Assembly (NCBI GenBank): GCA_035626395.1
Contig: DASPNR010000031.1
Span: forward strand, 496,001 to 560,000
Reading direction: 5' to 3'
Origin: Candidatus Limnocylindrales bacterium
Lineage (GTDB): Bacteria > Desulfobacterota > Binatia > UBA1149 > CAITLU01
Length of the DNA stretch: 64,000 nucleotides
In this document: in pieces, positions 1 to 7,511 of the stretch
Numbering within the stretch: the stretch's first letter is position 1
Layout of the letters: each line of letters begins with the position of its first letter
The notes under the pieces: generated by a model
The model's database searches: none
Seen by the model: the letters and a program-made list of their open reading frames with translations, nothing else
Told to the model about the DNA's origin: nothing
Position numbers and translations under genes: made by a program

Positions 1-758
1 ATTACATCGCGCTGACCGGCGCCCTGCACGCCGTCGGCGGCGAAGGCGCACCGCCTTCGCCGCCGCTCAACCTCGTCGGCGATTTCGGCGGCGGCGCGCT
101 GTATCTGGTGGTCGGCGTGCTGTCGGCGCTGATCGAGCGACAGCGCTCGGGCAAGGGCGACGTGATCGACGCGGCCATGATCGACGGCGCCGCCTCGCTG
201 ATGTCGATCTTCTACGTCATGGAGCAGATCGGCTTCTGGCGCGACGAACGAGCGACCAACTTTCTCGACGGCGGCGCGCACTTCTACGGAACTTACGAGA
301 CGTCGGACGGTCGCTATGTCGCCATCGGTGCGATCGAGCCGCGCTTCTACGACGAGCTGCTCGCGCGCCTCGGCATCGACGGCGCCGACCTTCCGGCGCA
401 GCACGATCGCGACGGATGGAAGCAGGCTCGTGCGCGGCTTGCGGCGGTCTTTCGGACCCGCACGCGCGCGCAGTGGTGCGAGCTGCTCGAAGGCACCGAC
501 GCCTGCTTCGCTCCGGTCCTGTCCATCGGCGAAGCCGCCACCCATCCGCATCTGCGCGAGCGCGGCACCATCCTCGATGTCGGCGGCGTCCGGCAGCCGG
601 CGCCGGCGCCACGCTTCGCGCGCAGCGCGTGCGAGCGGCCGCAGATCGCGCCGCGCCCCGGTGCCGACACCGCCGCGGTGCTTCGCGAAGGCGGCTTCAG
701 TGCCGGCGAGATCGACGCGCTGCGGTCGGCCGGCGTCATCGGCGGCGAGGCTGTGTGA
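1..758 (+). CDS. CaiB/BaiF family CoA transferase / alpha-methylacyl-CoA racemase, C-terminal part
   Basis: The gene is cut by the window edge; the reading frame is open from base 3 and gives 251 residues to the TGA at 756-758. The visible protein has the hallmark stretch of class III CoA transferases and alpha-methylacyl-CoA racemases: NLVGDFGGG near the beginning, followed by RQRSGKGDVIDAAMIDGAA. The catalytic His region (GHDINY in relatives) would lie just off the left edge, since the frame starts at its Tyr. The family either moves CoA between acyl groups or epimerises 2-methylacyl-CoA esters in branched-chain fatty acid or bile-acid-like degradation. The AMACR-like stretch favours a racemase. 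An esterase gene starts one base after the stop, suggesting one transcript. Confidence 0.9.
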   Translation, partial: YIALTGALHAVGGEGAPPSPPLNLVGDFGGGALYLVVGVLSALIERQRSGKGDVIDAAMIDGAASLMSIFYVMEQIGFWRDERATNFLDGGAHFYGTYETSDGRYVAIGAIEPRFYDELLARLGIDGADLPAQHDRDGWKQARARLAAVFRTRTRAQWCELLEGTDACFAPVLSIGEAATHPHLRERGTILDVGGVRQPAPAPRFARSACERPQIAPRPGADTAAVLREGGFSAGEIDALRSAGVIGGEAV

Positions 759-759
759 C

Positions 760-1680
760 GTGAGAGCTGCGCGCCTCTTGCTGATCGCGGCGCTGCTCCT
801 CGTGGGCGCGCTCCACGCGCGGGCGGAGCTCGAGCACGTCGAGCTGATGACCGGTGGCGCCGCCGTTACCGATCCCGTCCCCATCGTGGTGGCCATTCAC
901 GGCCTCGGCGACAGACCCGAAGCCTTTCAGCTCCTTCTCGATGATCTGGCCGCCAAGGCTCGGCTGATCGTCCCGCGCGCGCCGACTCCCTACGGCACCG
1001 ACGGCGGCGGCGCCTGGTTCGAGATGCATTCGGGTGACGAGCCGATGACGGCGGCCGTGGCAAAGGCCGCCGAAGAGGTCGCCGCCCTCATTTCTGCCGT
1101 GCACGCGAAATACGGCGGGCCGCCGCGCGCCGTCGTCACCGGCTTCTCCCAGGGCGGCATCGTGACGTTCGCGCTGGCCGCGGCGCGGCCCGATCTGGTA
1201 GCTGCGGCGGTTCCTGTCGCAGGTTTCCTTCCGATGCCGATGTGGCCGGCACAACGGCCGAAACTGCGACCGTTGCCGCGCGTTCTGGCATTGCACGGCG
1301 AGAAGGACCCCGTCGTGCCGATCCAGTCCGCCAAGTGGTCGATCGAAGCGCTGCGCAGCAACGGTTTCGATGTTCAGCTGCGCAGCTATCCCGACCTTGG
1401 ACACACGATGGCCAGGGAAGTGATCGCCGATCTTCATGAAGCGATCGTGGTGGCGGTGACGGAGCTGACGCCCAAGAAGGAGGAAGCGCCCGCGCAGGCC
1501 TCCAGTCCGGGCGTCCCGCAAGCGGCGGGCGCCGATGCATCCGATGCCGATGCGGCGCCGGGCAGCGTCGATCGCGCGGCCGACGGCGAGGTGCCTGCCG
1601 CGCCGGCACCACCGACGCCTGCACCGACGGTGCGCGTACCTGCGCCGCAGGCCGCCGAGCCGGCGCAAGCGTCGCCTTAG
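760..1680 (+). CDS. Secreted alpha/beta hydrolase (phospholipase/carboxylesterase family)
   Basis: The GTG at 760 gives 306 residues, starts just after the upstream stop, and yields a clean signal peptide (hydrophobic residues 5-18, then ARA), so the enzyme is probably exported. The core matches the abhydrolase_2 (PF02230-like) fold: oxyanion segment HGLGD near residues 48-51, nucleophile elbow GFSQGG with Ser130, Asp183 in EKDPVVP, and His215 in LGHTM. Such enzymes cleave carboxyl esters or lysophospholipids; the substrate cannot be read from sequence. Residues 230 to 306 form a Pro/Ala/Asp-rich low-complexity tail, probably disordered, which the family normally lacks. Confidence 0.85.
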   Translation: MRAARLLLIAALLLVGALHARAELEHVELMTGGAAVTDPVPIVVAIHGLGDRPEAFQLLLDDLAAKARLIVPRAPTPYGTDGGGAWFEMHSGDEPMTAAVAKAAEEVAALISAVHAKYGGPPRAVVTGFSQGGIVTFALAAARPDLVAAAVPVAGFLPMPMWPAQRPKLRPLPRVLALHGEKDPVVPIQSAKWSIEALRSNGFDVQLRSYPDLGHTMAREVIADLHEAIVVAVTELTPKKEEAPAQASSPGVPQAAGADASDADAAPGSVDRAADGEVPAAPAPPTPAPTVRVPAPQAAEPAQASP

Positions 1681-1736
1681 CCGATGCTGACAGGTTCCCG
1701 CTCGACATCGCGTCGTCCGGGGCTATCCTCGGCGAC

Positions 1737-2369
1737 GTGGCGGGCGACGAGTTCCATTTCGATTGTGATCTGCGCCAGCGCGTCCGCACGCACCTCGAGA
1801 CGTTCGAACGACGCGCCTATCGCCGCTGCGGCCTCAAGCCGGCCGCCGTCGCCGTCACGCTGCTCGCCGATGACCTGATGCGTCCGTGCTTCGTGCTCAC
1901 CCGCCGCGCCGCGCGGCTTCGCACGCACAGCCGGCAATGGGCGCTTCCGGGCGGACGGCTCGATGCCGGCGAGAGCGCCGAGCAGGCTGCGGTGCGCGAG
2001 CTGGCCGAAGAAGTCGGGCTCGAGCTCGGGACCGATCGCGTGCTCGGTCTGCTCGACGACTACCCGACGCGCTCTGGCTACGTGATCACGCCGGTGGTCA
2101 TCTGGGCACCGCGCAGCGCGGCGTTGCGGCCCAATCCGTGCGAAGTGGCCGAGGTGTATCGCGTACCGCTGGCCGAGCTCGAGCATCCGGACGTTCCGCA
2201 GGTGCGGCGAATTCCCGAAAGCATCCGGCCGGTCATCTCCATTCCGCTCATGGGCACCAACATCCACGCGCCGACGGCGGCCGTGCTGTATCAGCTGCGC
2301 GAGGTCGCGGTGTGGGGACGCAATACGCGCGTGGCCCACTTCGAGCAGCCGGTCTTCGCCTGGAGCTGA
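1737..2369 (+). CDS. Nudix hydrolase, CoA pyrophosphatase-like (NudL type)
   Basis: This 210-residue protein starts at a GTG. A complete Nudix box is visible: G-x5-E-x7-R-E-L-x-E-E-x-G-L, beginning at PGGRLDAGES and ending EEVGL. The surrounding sequence (RTHSRQWALPGG before the box, then a segment resembling YVITPVVIW) is typical of the NudL/NUDT7/8 branch, which hydrolyses CoA and acyl-CoA to phosphopantetheine and 3',5'-ADP. Other nucleotide diphosphate substrates are possible. It is followed after 8 bases by a second, unrelated Nudix gene and then by NAD+ synthetase genes, a nucleotide-cofactor context. Confidence 0.85.
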   Translation: MAGDEFHFDCDLRQRVRTHLETFERRAYRRCGLKPAAVAVTLLADDLMRPCFVLTRRAARLRTHSRQWALPGGRLDAGESAEQAAVRELAEEVGLELGTDRVLGLLDDYPTRSGYVITPVVIWAPRSAALRPNPCEVAEVYRVPLAELEHPDVPQVRRIPESIRPVISIPLMGTNIHAPTAAVLYQLREVAVWGRNTRVAHFEQPVFAWS

Positions 2370-2377
2370 GAGCGCGC

Positions 2378-2920
2378 ATGCATCGGCGGCCGCTGCTCGC
2401 GCTGCTGGCGCGATACGTTCCATCCGGCGGCGACGACCGCGAGGCGCGCGACCGCATCGCCGCTTTCGTCGAGGCGCACGCCGACTGCTTCGAGCGCTCG
2501 CTCCTGATCGGACACGTCACGGCTTCGGCGTGGATCGTCGACCGCGAGCGCACGCATGCGCTGCTGACGCATCACCGCAAGCTCGGGCGCTGGCTGCAGC
2601 TCGGCGGCCACACCGATGGCGATCCCGACGTCCTGCGTTCCGCATGCCGCGAGGCAACCGAGGAGTCGGGTCTGCGGAGCCTGCAAGTGCTCGATGCGGG
2701 CCTCTTCGACTGCGACGTGCACCGCATTCCCGCGCGCGGCGACGAGCCGGCGCATGACCATCACGACGTACGCTTCCTGCTGCAGGCCGACATGGCCGAG
2801 CCGCTGGTGGTCAGCGAAGAGTCGCACGACCTGAGCTGGGTGCGGCTGGAGGACGTTGCTGCGCTGGAAACCGACGCCTCCGTCCTGCGCATGGTCGAGA
2901 AGGTGCGGCGCACGCGTTGA
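2378..2920 (+). CDS. Nudix hydrolase with variant Nudix box
   Basis: The ATG at 2378 gives 180 residues. The Nudix box is recognisable (GGHTDGDPDVLRSA then REATEESGL) and keeps the essential REUxEExGU half, but the first Glu of the consensus is Pro. To my knowledge the GGHxDGDxD form is a recurring variant of one Nudix subfamily rather than a broken site. An N-terminal helical region of about 40 residues precedes the domain. The substrate is unknown. The gene lies 8 bases after the CoA pyrophosphatase-like gene on the same strand. Confidence 0.8.
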   Translation: MHRRPLLALLARYVPSGGDDREARDRIAAFVEAHADCFERSLLIGHVTASAWIVDRERTHALLTHHRKLGRWLQLGGHTDGDPDVLRSACREATEESGLRSLQVLDAGLFDCDVHRIPARGDEPAHDHHDVRFLLQADMAEPLVVSEESHDLSWVRLEDVAALETDASVLRMVEKVRRTR

Positions 2921-3137
2921 GCGATCCGCACTGTCCTCCCAGGATTCATGTCTGCACGCTCGACCCGGTGGGCATGATGCCGGTGAACGAGGCCCGGCCT
3001 TCATCGAGCGAGGAGGGAACGGGTGTGCTCGAGCGATCTTCGCCGCGGCATGCGCGCACTCCCGGCCGATCCCGCGCATCACTCAACCGCGACTCGGCGC
3101 GCTGGCAAACGGTCAATGCCCCGCGTACCCTCCGCCG

Positions 3138-4655
3138 GTGGAAAACGAGAAGAAGGACTCCGAAGATTCGATCCGGCGACCGGCGCGCGGACCGCGCGTA
3201 GCGGTCGCGCAGATCTCTCCGACGCTCGGCGACGTTGCCGCGAACCTGGAGCTGCATCGTCAGGCGGCGCAGCGGGCCGTCGATGAGGGCACGCAGCTGA
3301 TCGTCTTTCCGGAGCTCAGCCTGACCGGCTACCGTCTTCGGGATTCGGTTCCCGACGTTGCCGTCAAGCTGGGCGATTCCACACTCGCCGAGCTCGCGAG
3401 CCTGTCTGCCGGCGTCTCGCTGGTGGCCGGTTTCGTCGAGGAGGCGCCCGACCATCTCTTCTACAACTCGGTCGGCTACTTCCAGGGAGGCAAGCTCCTC
3501 TCCGTCCATCGCAAAGCCTATCTGCCCACCTACGGCATGTTCGACGAGCAGCGCTACTTCGCGCGCGGCCGGCGACTGGAGGCGTTCGATTCGGCGCACG
3601 GACGTGTGGCGATGCTGATCTGCGAGGAGATGCTGCATCCGTCGGCGCCTACGATCGTGGCCTGTGACGGCGCGACGATGATCCTGACGCCGTCGGCCAG
3701 CCCCGCACGCGGCGTGACCGGCGAAGGCGAAGCCGACACCAACGCGCGAGCGTGGGAATCGTACAATCGCGTCATCGCGCGCACCTACGGACTGTGGGTC
3801 GTCTACTCCAACCGCGTCGGCGTCGAAGACGGCGTGGCGTTCTGGGGCGGCTCCGAGATCATCTCGCCGGCGGGCGAGACCATCGTCAAAGCCGCCTATT
3901 ACGATGCCGATTATGCCAGCGCCGTCCTGGCCGAGGACGCGGTGCGACGACGGCGCATCGTCAGCCCCATCGTGCGCGACGAGGACCTCGATCTGACCAT
4001 CAACGAGCTGTCGCGGATTCGTGGTCGCGCGGTCGAGCGCGAGCAGAGGGACCGGCGTGGCGGTGAGCAGCGTGGCGGAGAGCAGCGCGGCGGCGAGCAG
4101 CGCGGGGACCGCCAGCCGTTTCGAGGGCGCGACGACCGCCAGCGCGGCCGCGACCGGCGGCCGTTCGATCGCGGTGGCGAGCAGCGGCAGTTCGACCGGG
4201 ATGACGACGACAACCGCGGCAACCGCGTCGAGGACGACGACAATCGCGGCAATCGGCGCTTCGACGACAACCGTGGCTTCGGCGGCGGGCGCGGCGACCG
4301 CTTCGGCAAGAAGCCGTTCGGCAACAAGTTCGGCGGAGGCGGCGGCCGCTTCGGCGGCAACAAGCGTTTCGGCGATCGCGATGATCGCCGCGGCGGCGAC
4401 GGCGGCTTCAATCGCCGCGACGATGCCGGCCCTCCGCGCGGACGCTTCGGTGCACCACGCGGACGCGACGATCGCGGGTTCGGCGGCGGCCGCGACGACC
4501 GCAACATCGGCGGCGGGCGCGAAGGCGACGATCAGCCGAAGTGGCGCGGGCGCCCGCGCGTGGGAGAAGAGACGCCGCCGCGCGAGCGGCAGCGGCCTGG
4601 ACAGGATGAGCGGCGTCCGCGGCCCGTGCGCGTCAAGAAAGAGCGTGACGAGTAG
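3138..4655 (+). CDS. Nitrilase-family glutaminase subunit with long RGG/RDD-rich C-terminal tail
   Basis: I chose the GTG at 3138 (505 residues) because the conserved domain starts 20 residues later. Residues 20-295 are a complete carbon-nitrogen hydrolase domain with the catalytic triad Glu59 (FPEL), Lys126 (HRKAYLPTYG) and Cys162 (LICEE). The YLPTYGMFDEQRYF stretch is typical of the glutaminase half of NAD+ synthetases, which splits glutamine to deliver ammonia. Residues 297 to 505 are a low-complexity tail; by hand count it holds about 52 Arg, 7 Lys and 45 Asp/Glu, with three exact RGGEQ repeats and many FGGG, RGG and RDD motifs. Such a tail is foreign to the family and looks disordered. 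The separate synthetase gene follows 43 bases later. Another nitrilase substrate cannot be excluded. Confidence 0.85.
   Translation: MENEKKDSEDSIRRPARGPRVAVAQISPTLGDVAANLELHRQAAQRAVDEGTQLIVFPELSLTGYRLRDSVPDVAVKLGDSTLAELASLSAGVSLVAGFVEEAPDHLFYNSVGYFQGGKLLSVHRKAYLPTYGMFDEQRYFARGRRLEAFDSAHGRVAMLICEEMLHPSAPTIVACDGATMILTPSASPARGVTGEGEADTNARAWESYNRVIARTYGLWVVYSNRVGVEDGVAFWGGSEIISPAGETIVKAAYYDADYASAVLAEDAVRRRRIVSPIVRDEDLDLTINELSRIRGRAVEREQRDRRGGEQRGGEQRGGEQRGDRQPFRGRDDRQRGRDRRPFDRGGEQRQFDRDDDDNRGNRVEDDDNRGNRRFDDNRGFGGGRGDRFGKKPFGNKFGGGGGRFGGNKRFGDRDDRRGGDGGFNRRDDAGPPRGRFGAPRGRDDRGFGGGRDDRNIGGGREGDDQPKWRGRPRVGEETPPRERQRPGQDERRPRPVRVKKERDE
4056..4100 (+). repeat. 15-base tandem repeat encoding RGGEQ
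   Basis: Three adjacent near-identical 15-base units, differing only at synonymous third positions, encode three copies of RGGEQ at the start of the glutaminase tail; a fourth partial unit (RGD) follows. The unit suggests the tail grew by slippage or duplication while the amino acid sequence was kept. Confidence 0.85.
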
Positions 4656-4684
4656 GCGGCGCGCCGTCCTTCGCGATCAGACTC

Positions 4685-4689
4685 AGGAG
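4685..4689 (+). promoter_or_regulatory. Ribosome binding site supporting the GTG start of nadE
   Basis: AGGAG lies 9 bases before the GTG at 4699. It supports translation from this start, so the unusual Lys-rich N-terminus of the synthetase belongs to the protein and is not an over-extended ORF. Confidence 0.7.
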
Positions 4690-4698
4690 TAGCTCCCG

Positions 4699-6393
4699 GT
4701 GCCGCCCGCAAAGAAAGACAAATCCGCAACGAGCGCTCGCAAGAAGGCGTCGGCCGCGGCCAAGAAGCCGGCGACCTCCAAGTCCGCCCACGGTGCGAAA
4801 CCGGCCTCGAAGAAGGCGCAGCCGAAAGCCGCCCCGGCCAGGAAGAAGAGCGCGCACACGGCGAAGGAGCCGGCCAAGGCGGCCGGCAAGAAGGCCGGCA
4901 AGAGCGCGCCGCAGAAGAAGGCGGCGGCCAAACCCGCCAGGAAGCCGGCGGCGGGCGCAGCGAAGAAGAGGTCGCGCGTTTCCGAGCCCGCCATCGAAGC
5001 GATCGCAGGCGGCGCCGACTCGGCCGAAGAGACCCTTCAGGCTGCGGAGCGTCACGTCGGTACGCAGCCGAGCAAGCAGGATCACGAATCCAGCTACGGC
5101 GACGCCGGCCTCGCCGACGCCGCCGGCGACGAGAACGCCCACCTGGACGACGAGGCGCCTGAGGACATCGAGCGCACCGGCGATGCGGATGAGGCGGGCG
5201 AGTTGGACGACGAGGATTTCGACGTCGAGGACGATGATGCCGGGCTCGCTGCCGGCAATGCCGCGCCGGCCGATGCCGCGCCGGATGATGACGAGTTGGG
5301 CGATGCCGAGCCGGACGACGACGAGTTCGATGACGACGAGCTGGATGACGACGAGCTGGATGATGACGAGCTGGATGATGACGATACCGAGCTCGACGAC
5401 GACGACCTCACAAACGACACGGACGTCGCCGACGAAGACGAGGGAGACGAAGCGACCGGGACCGGCGTAGCTCCCGCCAAGGAGCTCGGCTTCGTCGCCG
5501 TCACCGCACCCGCCGCAACCACGCCGGAAGGCGATGGCATACCGAAGACGGAAGAGCCGCTCGCACAGCTCGCGAAGTTTCCATCCACCAACTACGCCGT
5601 CGTCGAAAAGATTCTCGTCGGCTTCCTCGCAAGCGAAGTGCGGAAGGTGGGGCTGTCCCGCGCCGTGCTCGGGCTTTCCGGCGGCGTCGATTCGGCCGTT
5701 TCTGCGGCCATCGCCGCGCGTGCACTCGGCGGCGAGAACGTGCTCGGCGTGATGATGCCGTATCAGACGTCCAGTCCAGAAAGCGTGGCCGACGCGCTGG
5801 CGGTTGCCGCTTCGCTCGGCATCGAGACCATGACGGTGGAGATCACGGCGCAGGTGGACGCGTATTTCGAGCGCTTCCCCGACGCGAGCCGGCTGCGCCG
5901 CGGCAACAAGATGGCGCGCGAGCGCATGACGATCCTCTACGACCATTCGGCCGCCCGCTCGGCGCTGGTGGTGGGCACGTCCAACAAGACCGAGCTGCTG
6001 CTCGGCTACGGCACGCTTTACGGCGACATGGCCTCGGCGCTCAATCCCATCGGCGATCTCTACAAGACGCAGGTATGGGGCCTGGCCCGCCATCTGGCCT
6101 TGCCGCCGGCCGTCATCGAGAAGGCTCCGACGGCCGATCTTTGGAGCGGACAGACCGACGAGAACGAGCTCGGCTTCAGCTACCATGAAGTGGATCGGCT
6201 GCTGTACTGGATGATCGACGAGCGCTGCAGCTTCGGCGAGCTCGAAGCGATGGGTTTCGAGCGCGAGTTCATCGAGCGCATCGCGCGCATGGTGCGGCGC
6301 TCGCAGTTCAAGCGCCGGCTCCCGATCATCGCGAAGATCTCGGCGCGCACCGTCGACCCCGACTTCCGATACTCGCGCGACCTGGGTCTGTGA
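4699..6393 (+). CDS. nadE: NAD+ synthetase with Lys-rich and Asp-rich N-terminal extension
   Basis: A 564-residue protein. Residues about 293-564 form a full NH3-type NAD+ synthetase of the usual 270-residue size, with the ATP-pyrophosphatase loop SGGVDS at 327-332, [17 protein letters not shown] and the DLWSGQTDE segment. It adenylates deamido-NAD+ and amidates it to NAD+. The first 292 residues are extra: residues 1-93 resemble histone H1 or AlgP (KKA, AKK, PAKK repeats), residues about 135-250 are dominated by Asp and Glu (DDDEL repeats), and a short linker joins the domain. The upstream gene encodes the putative glutaminase, whose tail is Arg-rich. In the common fused enzyme the glutaminase sits on the N-terminal side of this domain, so both tails lie at the missing junction. 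The start has a good ribosome binding site. Confidence 0.92.
   Translation: MPPAKKDKSATSARKKASAAAKKPATSKSAHGAKPASKKAQPKAAPARKKSAHTAKEPAKAAGKKAGKSAPQKKAAAKPARKPAAGAAKKRSRVSEPAIEAIAGGADSAEETLQAAERHVGTQPSKQDHESSYGDAGLADAAGDENAHLDDEAPEDIERTGDADEAGELDDEDFDVEDDDAGLAAGNAAPADAAPDDDELGDAEPDDDEFDDDELDDDELDDDELDDDDTELDDDDLTNDTDVADEDEGDEATGTGVAPAKELGFVAVTAPAATTPEGDGIPKTEEPLAQLAKFPSTNYAVVEKILVGFLASEVRKVGLSRAVLGLSGGVDSAVSAAIAARALGGENVLGVMMPYQTSSPESVADALAVAASLGIETMTVEITAQVDAYFERFPDASRLRRGNKMARERMTILYDHSAARSALVVGTSNKTELLLGYGTLYGDMASALNPIGDLYKTQVWGLARHLALPPAVIEKAPTADLWSGQTDENELGFSYHEVDRLLYWMIDERCSFGELEAMGFEREFIERIARMVRRSQFKRRLPIIAKISARTVDPDFRYSRDLGL
5314..5385 (+). repeat. 15-base tandem repeat encoding DDDE(L/F)
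   Basis: About four tandem 15-base units in nadE encode [20 protein letters not shown] and then DDDD, forming the core of the acidic block at residues 206-229. Synonymous changes between units are few. It mirrors the RGGEQ repeat of the gene before it. Confidence 0.85.
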
Positions 6394-6485
6394 CGGCGCC
6401 GGCCGGCACCCGTTGCCGGCGGCCGCGACCGTGCCGAGCTTCGCTTGCCTCGCCGGCACCGCCCTCGCATGGATTGGCCTGACGC

Positions 6486-7343
6486 ATGCCAGGAAAGCTC
6501 TACGTCGTCGCCACGCCCATCGGCAACATGGCCGACCTCAGCCCTCGTGCGGCCGGAGTGCTGCGGGAGGTCGACATCATCGCCGCCGAGGACACGCGCG
6601 TGACGGGGCGGCTTCTCGAGCGCATGCAGGCGCCGGCAAGCACCGTTGGCCCCGAGGCGAGGAGCCAGCGCATGCTCAGCTATCGGGAGGAGACCGAGCG
6701 CAAGCTCGCTCCGGCCCTGGTCGCGCGCATGCAGAAGGGCGAGAGCGTGGCGCTGGTGTCGGACGCCGGGACGCCCGGTGTGTCCGATCCCGGATACCGC
6801 CTGGTGAGCGCGGCTGCTGCCGCGGGCATCGAGGTGGTGGCCGTGCCGGGACCGTCGGCGGTCGTGGCGCTCCTTTCGATCAGCGGCCTTCCCACCGACC
6901 GTTTCAGCTACGAAGGGTTCCCGCCCGCCAAGGCGTCGGCGCGCCGCCGCCTGTTCGAGAGCCTGCGCGGTGCGGGGCGCACGGTGGTGTTCTACGAGTC
7001 GCCGCGGCGCGTGAAGGCGTTTCTCGAAGAGCTGGCCGCGACGCTGGACGATCCGGTGGTGGCGGTGGGACGCGAGCTCACCAAGATGTACGAGCAGGTG
7101 CTGCGCGGCCGCGCCAGCGAGGTCGCCGCGGGCATGGCCGCTGGCGCGCCGCGCGGCGAGTTCACCATCGCCGTGCACGTCGCCGCAGGTGAGCAGGAGC
7201 TGTCGGGCGATGCGCTGGAGAGCGAGGTGACGGCGCTGCTCGAGGCAGGCATGCCGGCCAGGGACATCGCGGCGGCGCTGAAGCCGCGCGGCGCGCATCG
7301 TCGCGACGTCTACGACGTCATCCGGCGTCTCGAACGAAAGTAG
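6486..7343 (+). CDS. rsmI: 16S rRNA 2'-O-ribose C1402 methyltransferase RsmI
   Basis: The 285-residue length and sequence are characteristic of RsmI (YraL). It has LYVVATPIGNMAD at the N-terminus, AAEDTRVTGRLL, the SAM-site stretch LVSDAGTPGVSDPG, PGPSAVVALLSISGLP, and FYESPRR(V/L). It methylates the ribose of C1402 in the decoding centre of 16S rRNA. It starts 92 bases after nadE on the same strand and may be cotranscribed. Confidence 0.95.
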   Translation: MPGKLYVVATPIGNMADLSPRAAGVLREVDIIAAEDTRVTGRLLERMQAPASTVGPEARSQRMLSYREETERKLAPALVARMQKGESVALVSDAGTPGVSDPGYRLVSAAAAAGIEVVAVPGPSAVVALLSISGLPTDRFSYEGFPPAKASARRRLFESLRGAGRTVVFYESPRRVKAFLEELAATLDDPVVAVGRELTKMYEQVLRGRASEVAAGMAAGAPRGEFTIAVHVAAGEQELSGDALESEVTALLEAGMPARDIAAALKPRGAHRRDVYDVIRRLERK

Positions 7344-7511
7344 GAGACGGCGCGCGGCGCCGTGCTTGCGCCATCGGCGGAGCGCCGGCCGTTGAGGCCG
7401 CTCGCGCGGCCGCTGTCATGCGCGTCGCAGGCGCTCCCGGCGGCAGTCGCGCGCACGAGGTGTTTGCGGCGATTGCCTGCATCGCGTTCCTGCGACAACG
7501 TCATCGGATCG

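Noticed and set aside
1886-2377. Extended N-terminus for the second Nudix gene.
   Set aside because: The extension is Arg/Ala-rich sequence overlapping the first Nudix gene; the ATG at 2378 fits the domain.
3023-3039. Sequence reading MCSSDL in translation, resembling Illumina adapter read-through.
   Set aside because: The stretch is GTGTGCTCGAGCGATCT; it differs from the adapter at three central bases and lies in normal-looking DNA, so it is probably coincidence.
4021-4692. Plus-strand frame of 223 codons rich in Ala/Ser/Thr over the glutaminase tail.
   Set aside because: It is the +1 shadow of the Arg/Gly/Asp repeat region; no conserved domain or suitable start.
4600-4740. Possibility that the glutaminase and NadE genes are one fused gene broken by a frameshift.
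   Set aside because: The glutaminase ends in a proper stop, nadE has its own ribosome binding site, and neither spacer frame joins smoothly; both flanks are low-complexity tails rather than a disrupted domain.
4633-6459. A 608-codon minus-strand frame opposite nadE.
   Set aside because: Its apparent IVV/LVV repeats are simply the complement of the Asp-rich repeat; the plus strand carries an intact NadE.
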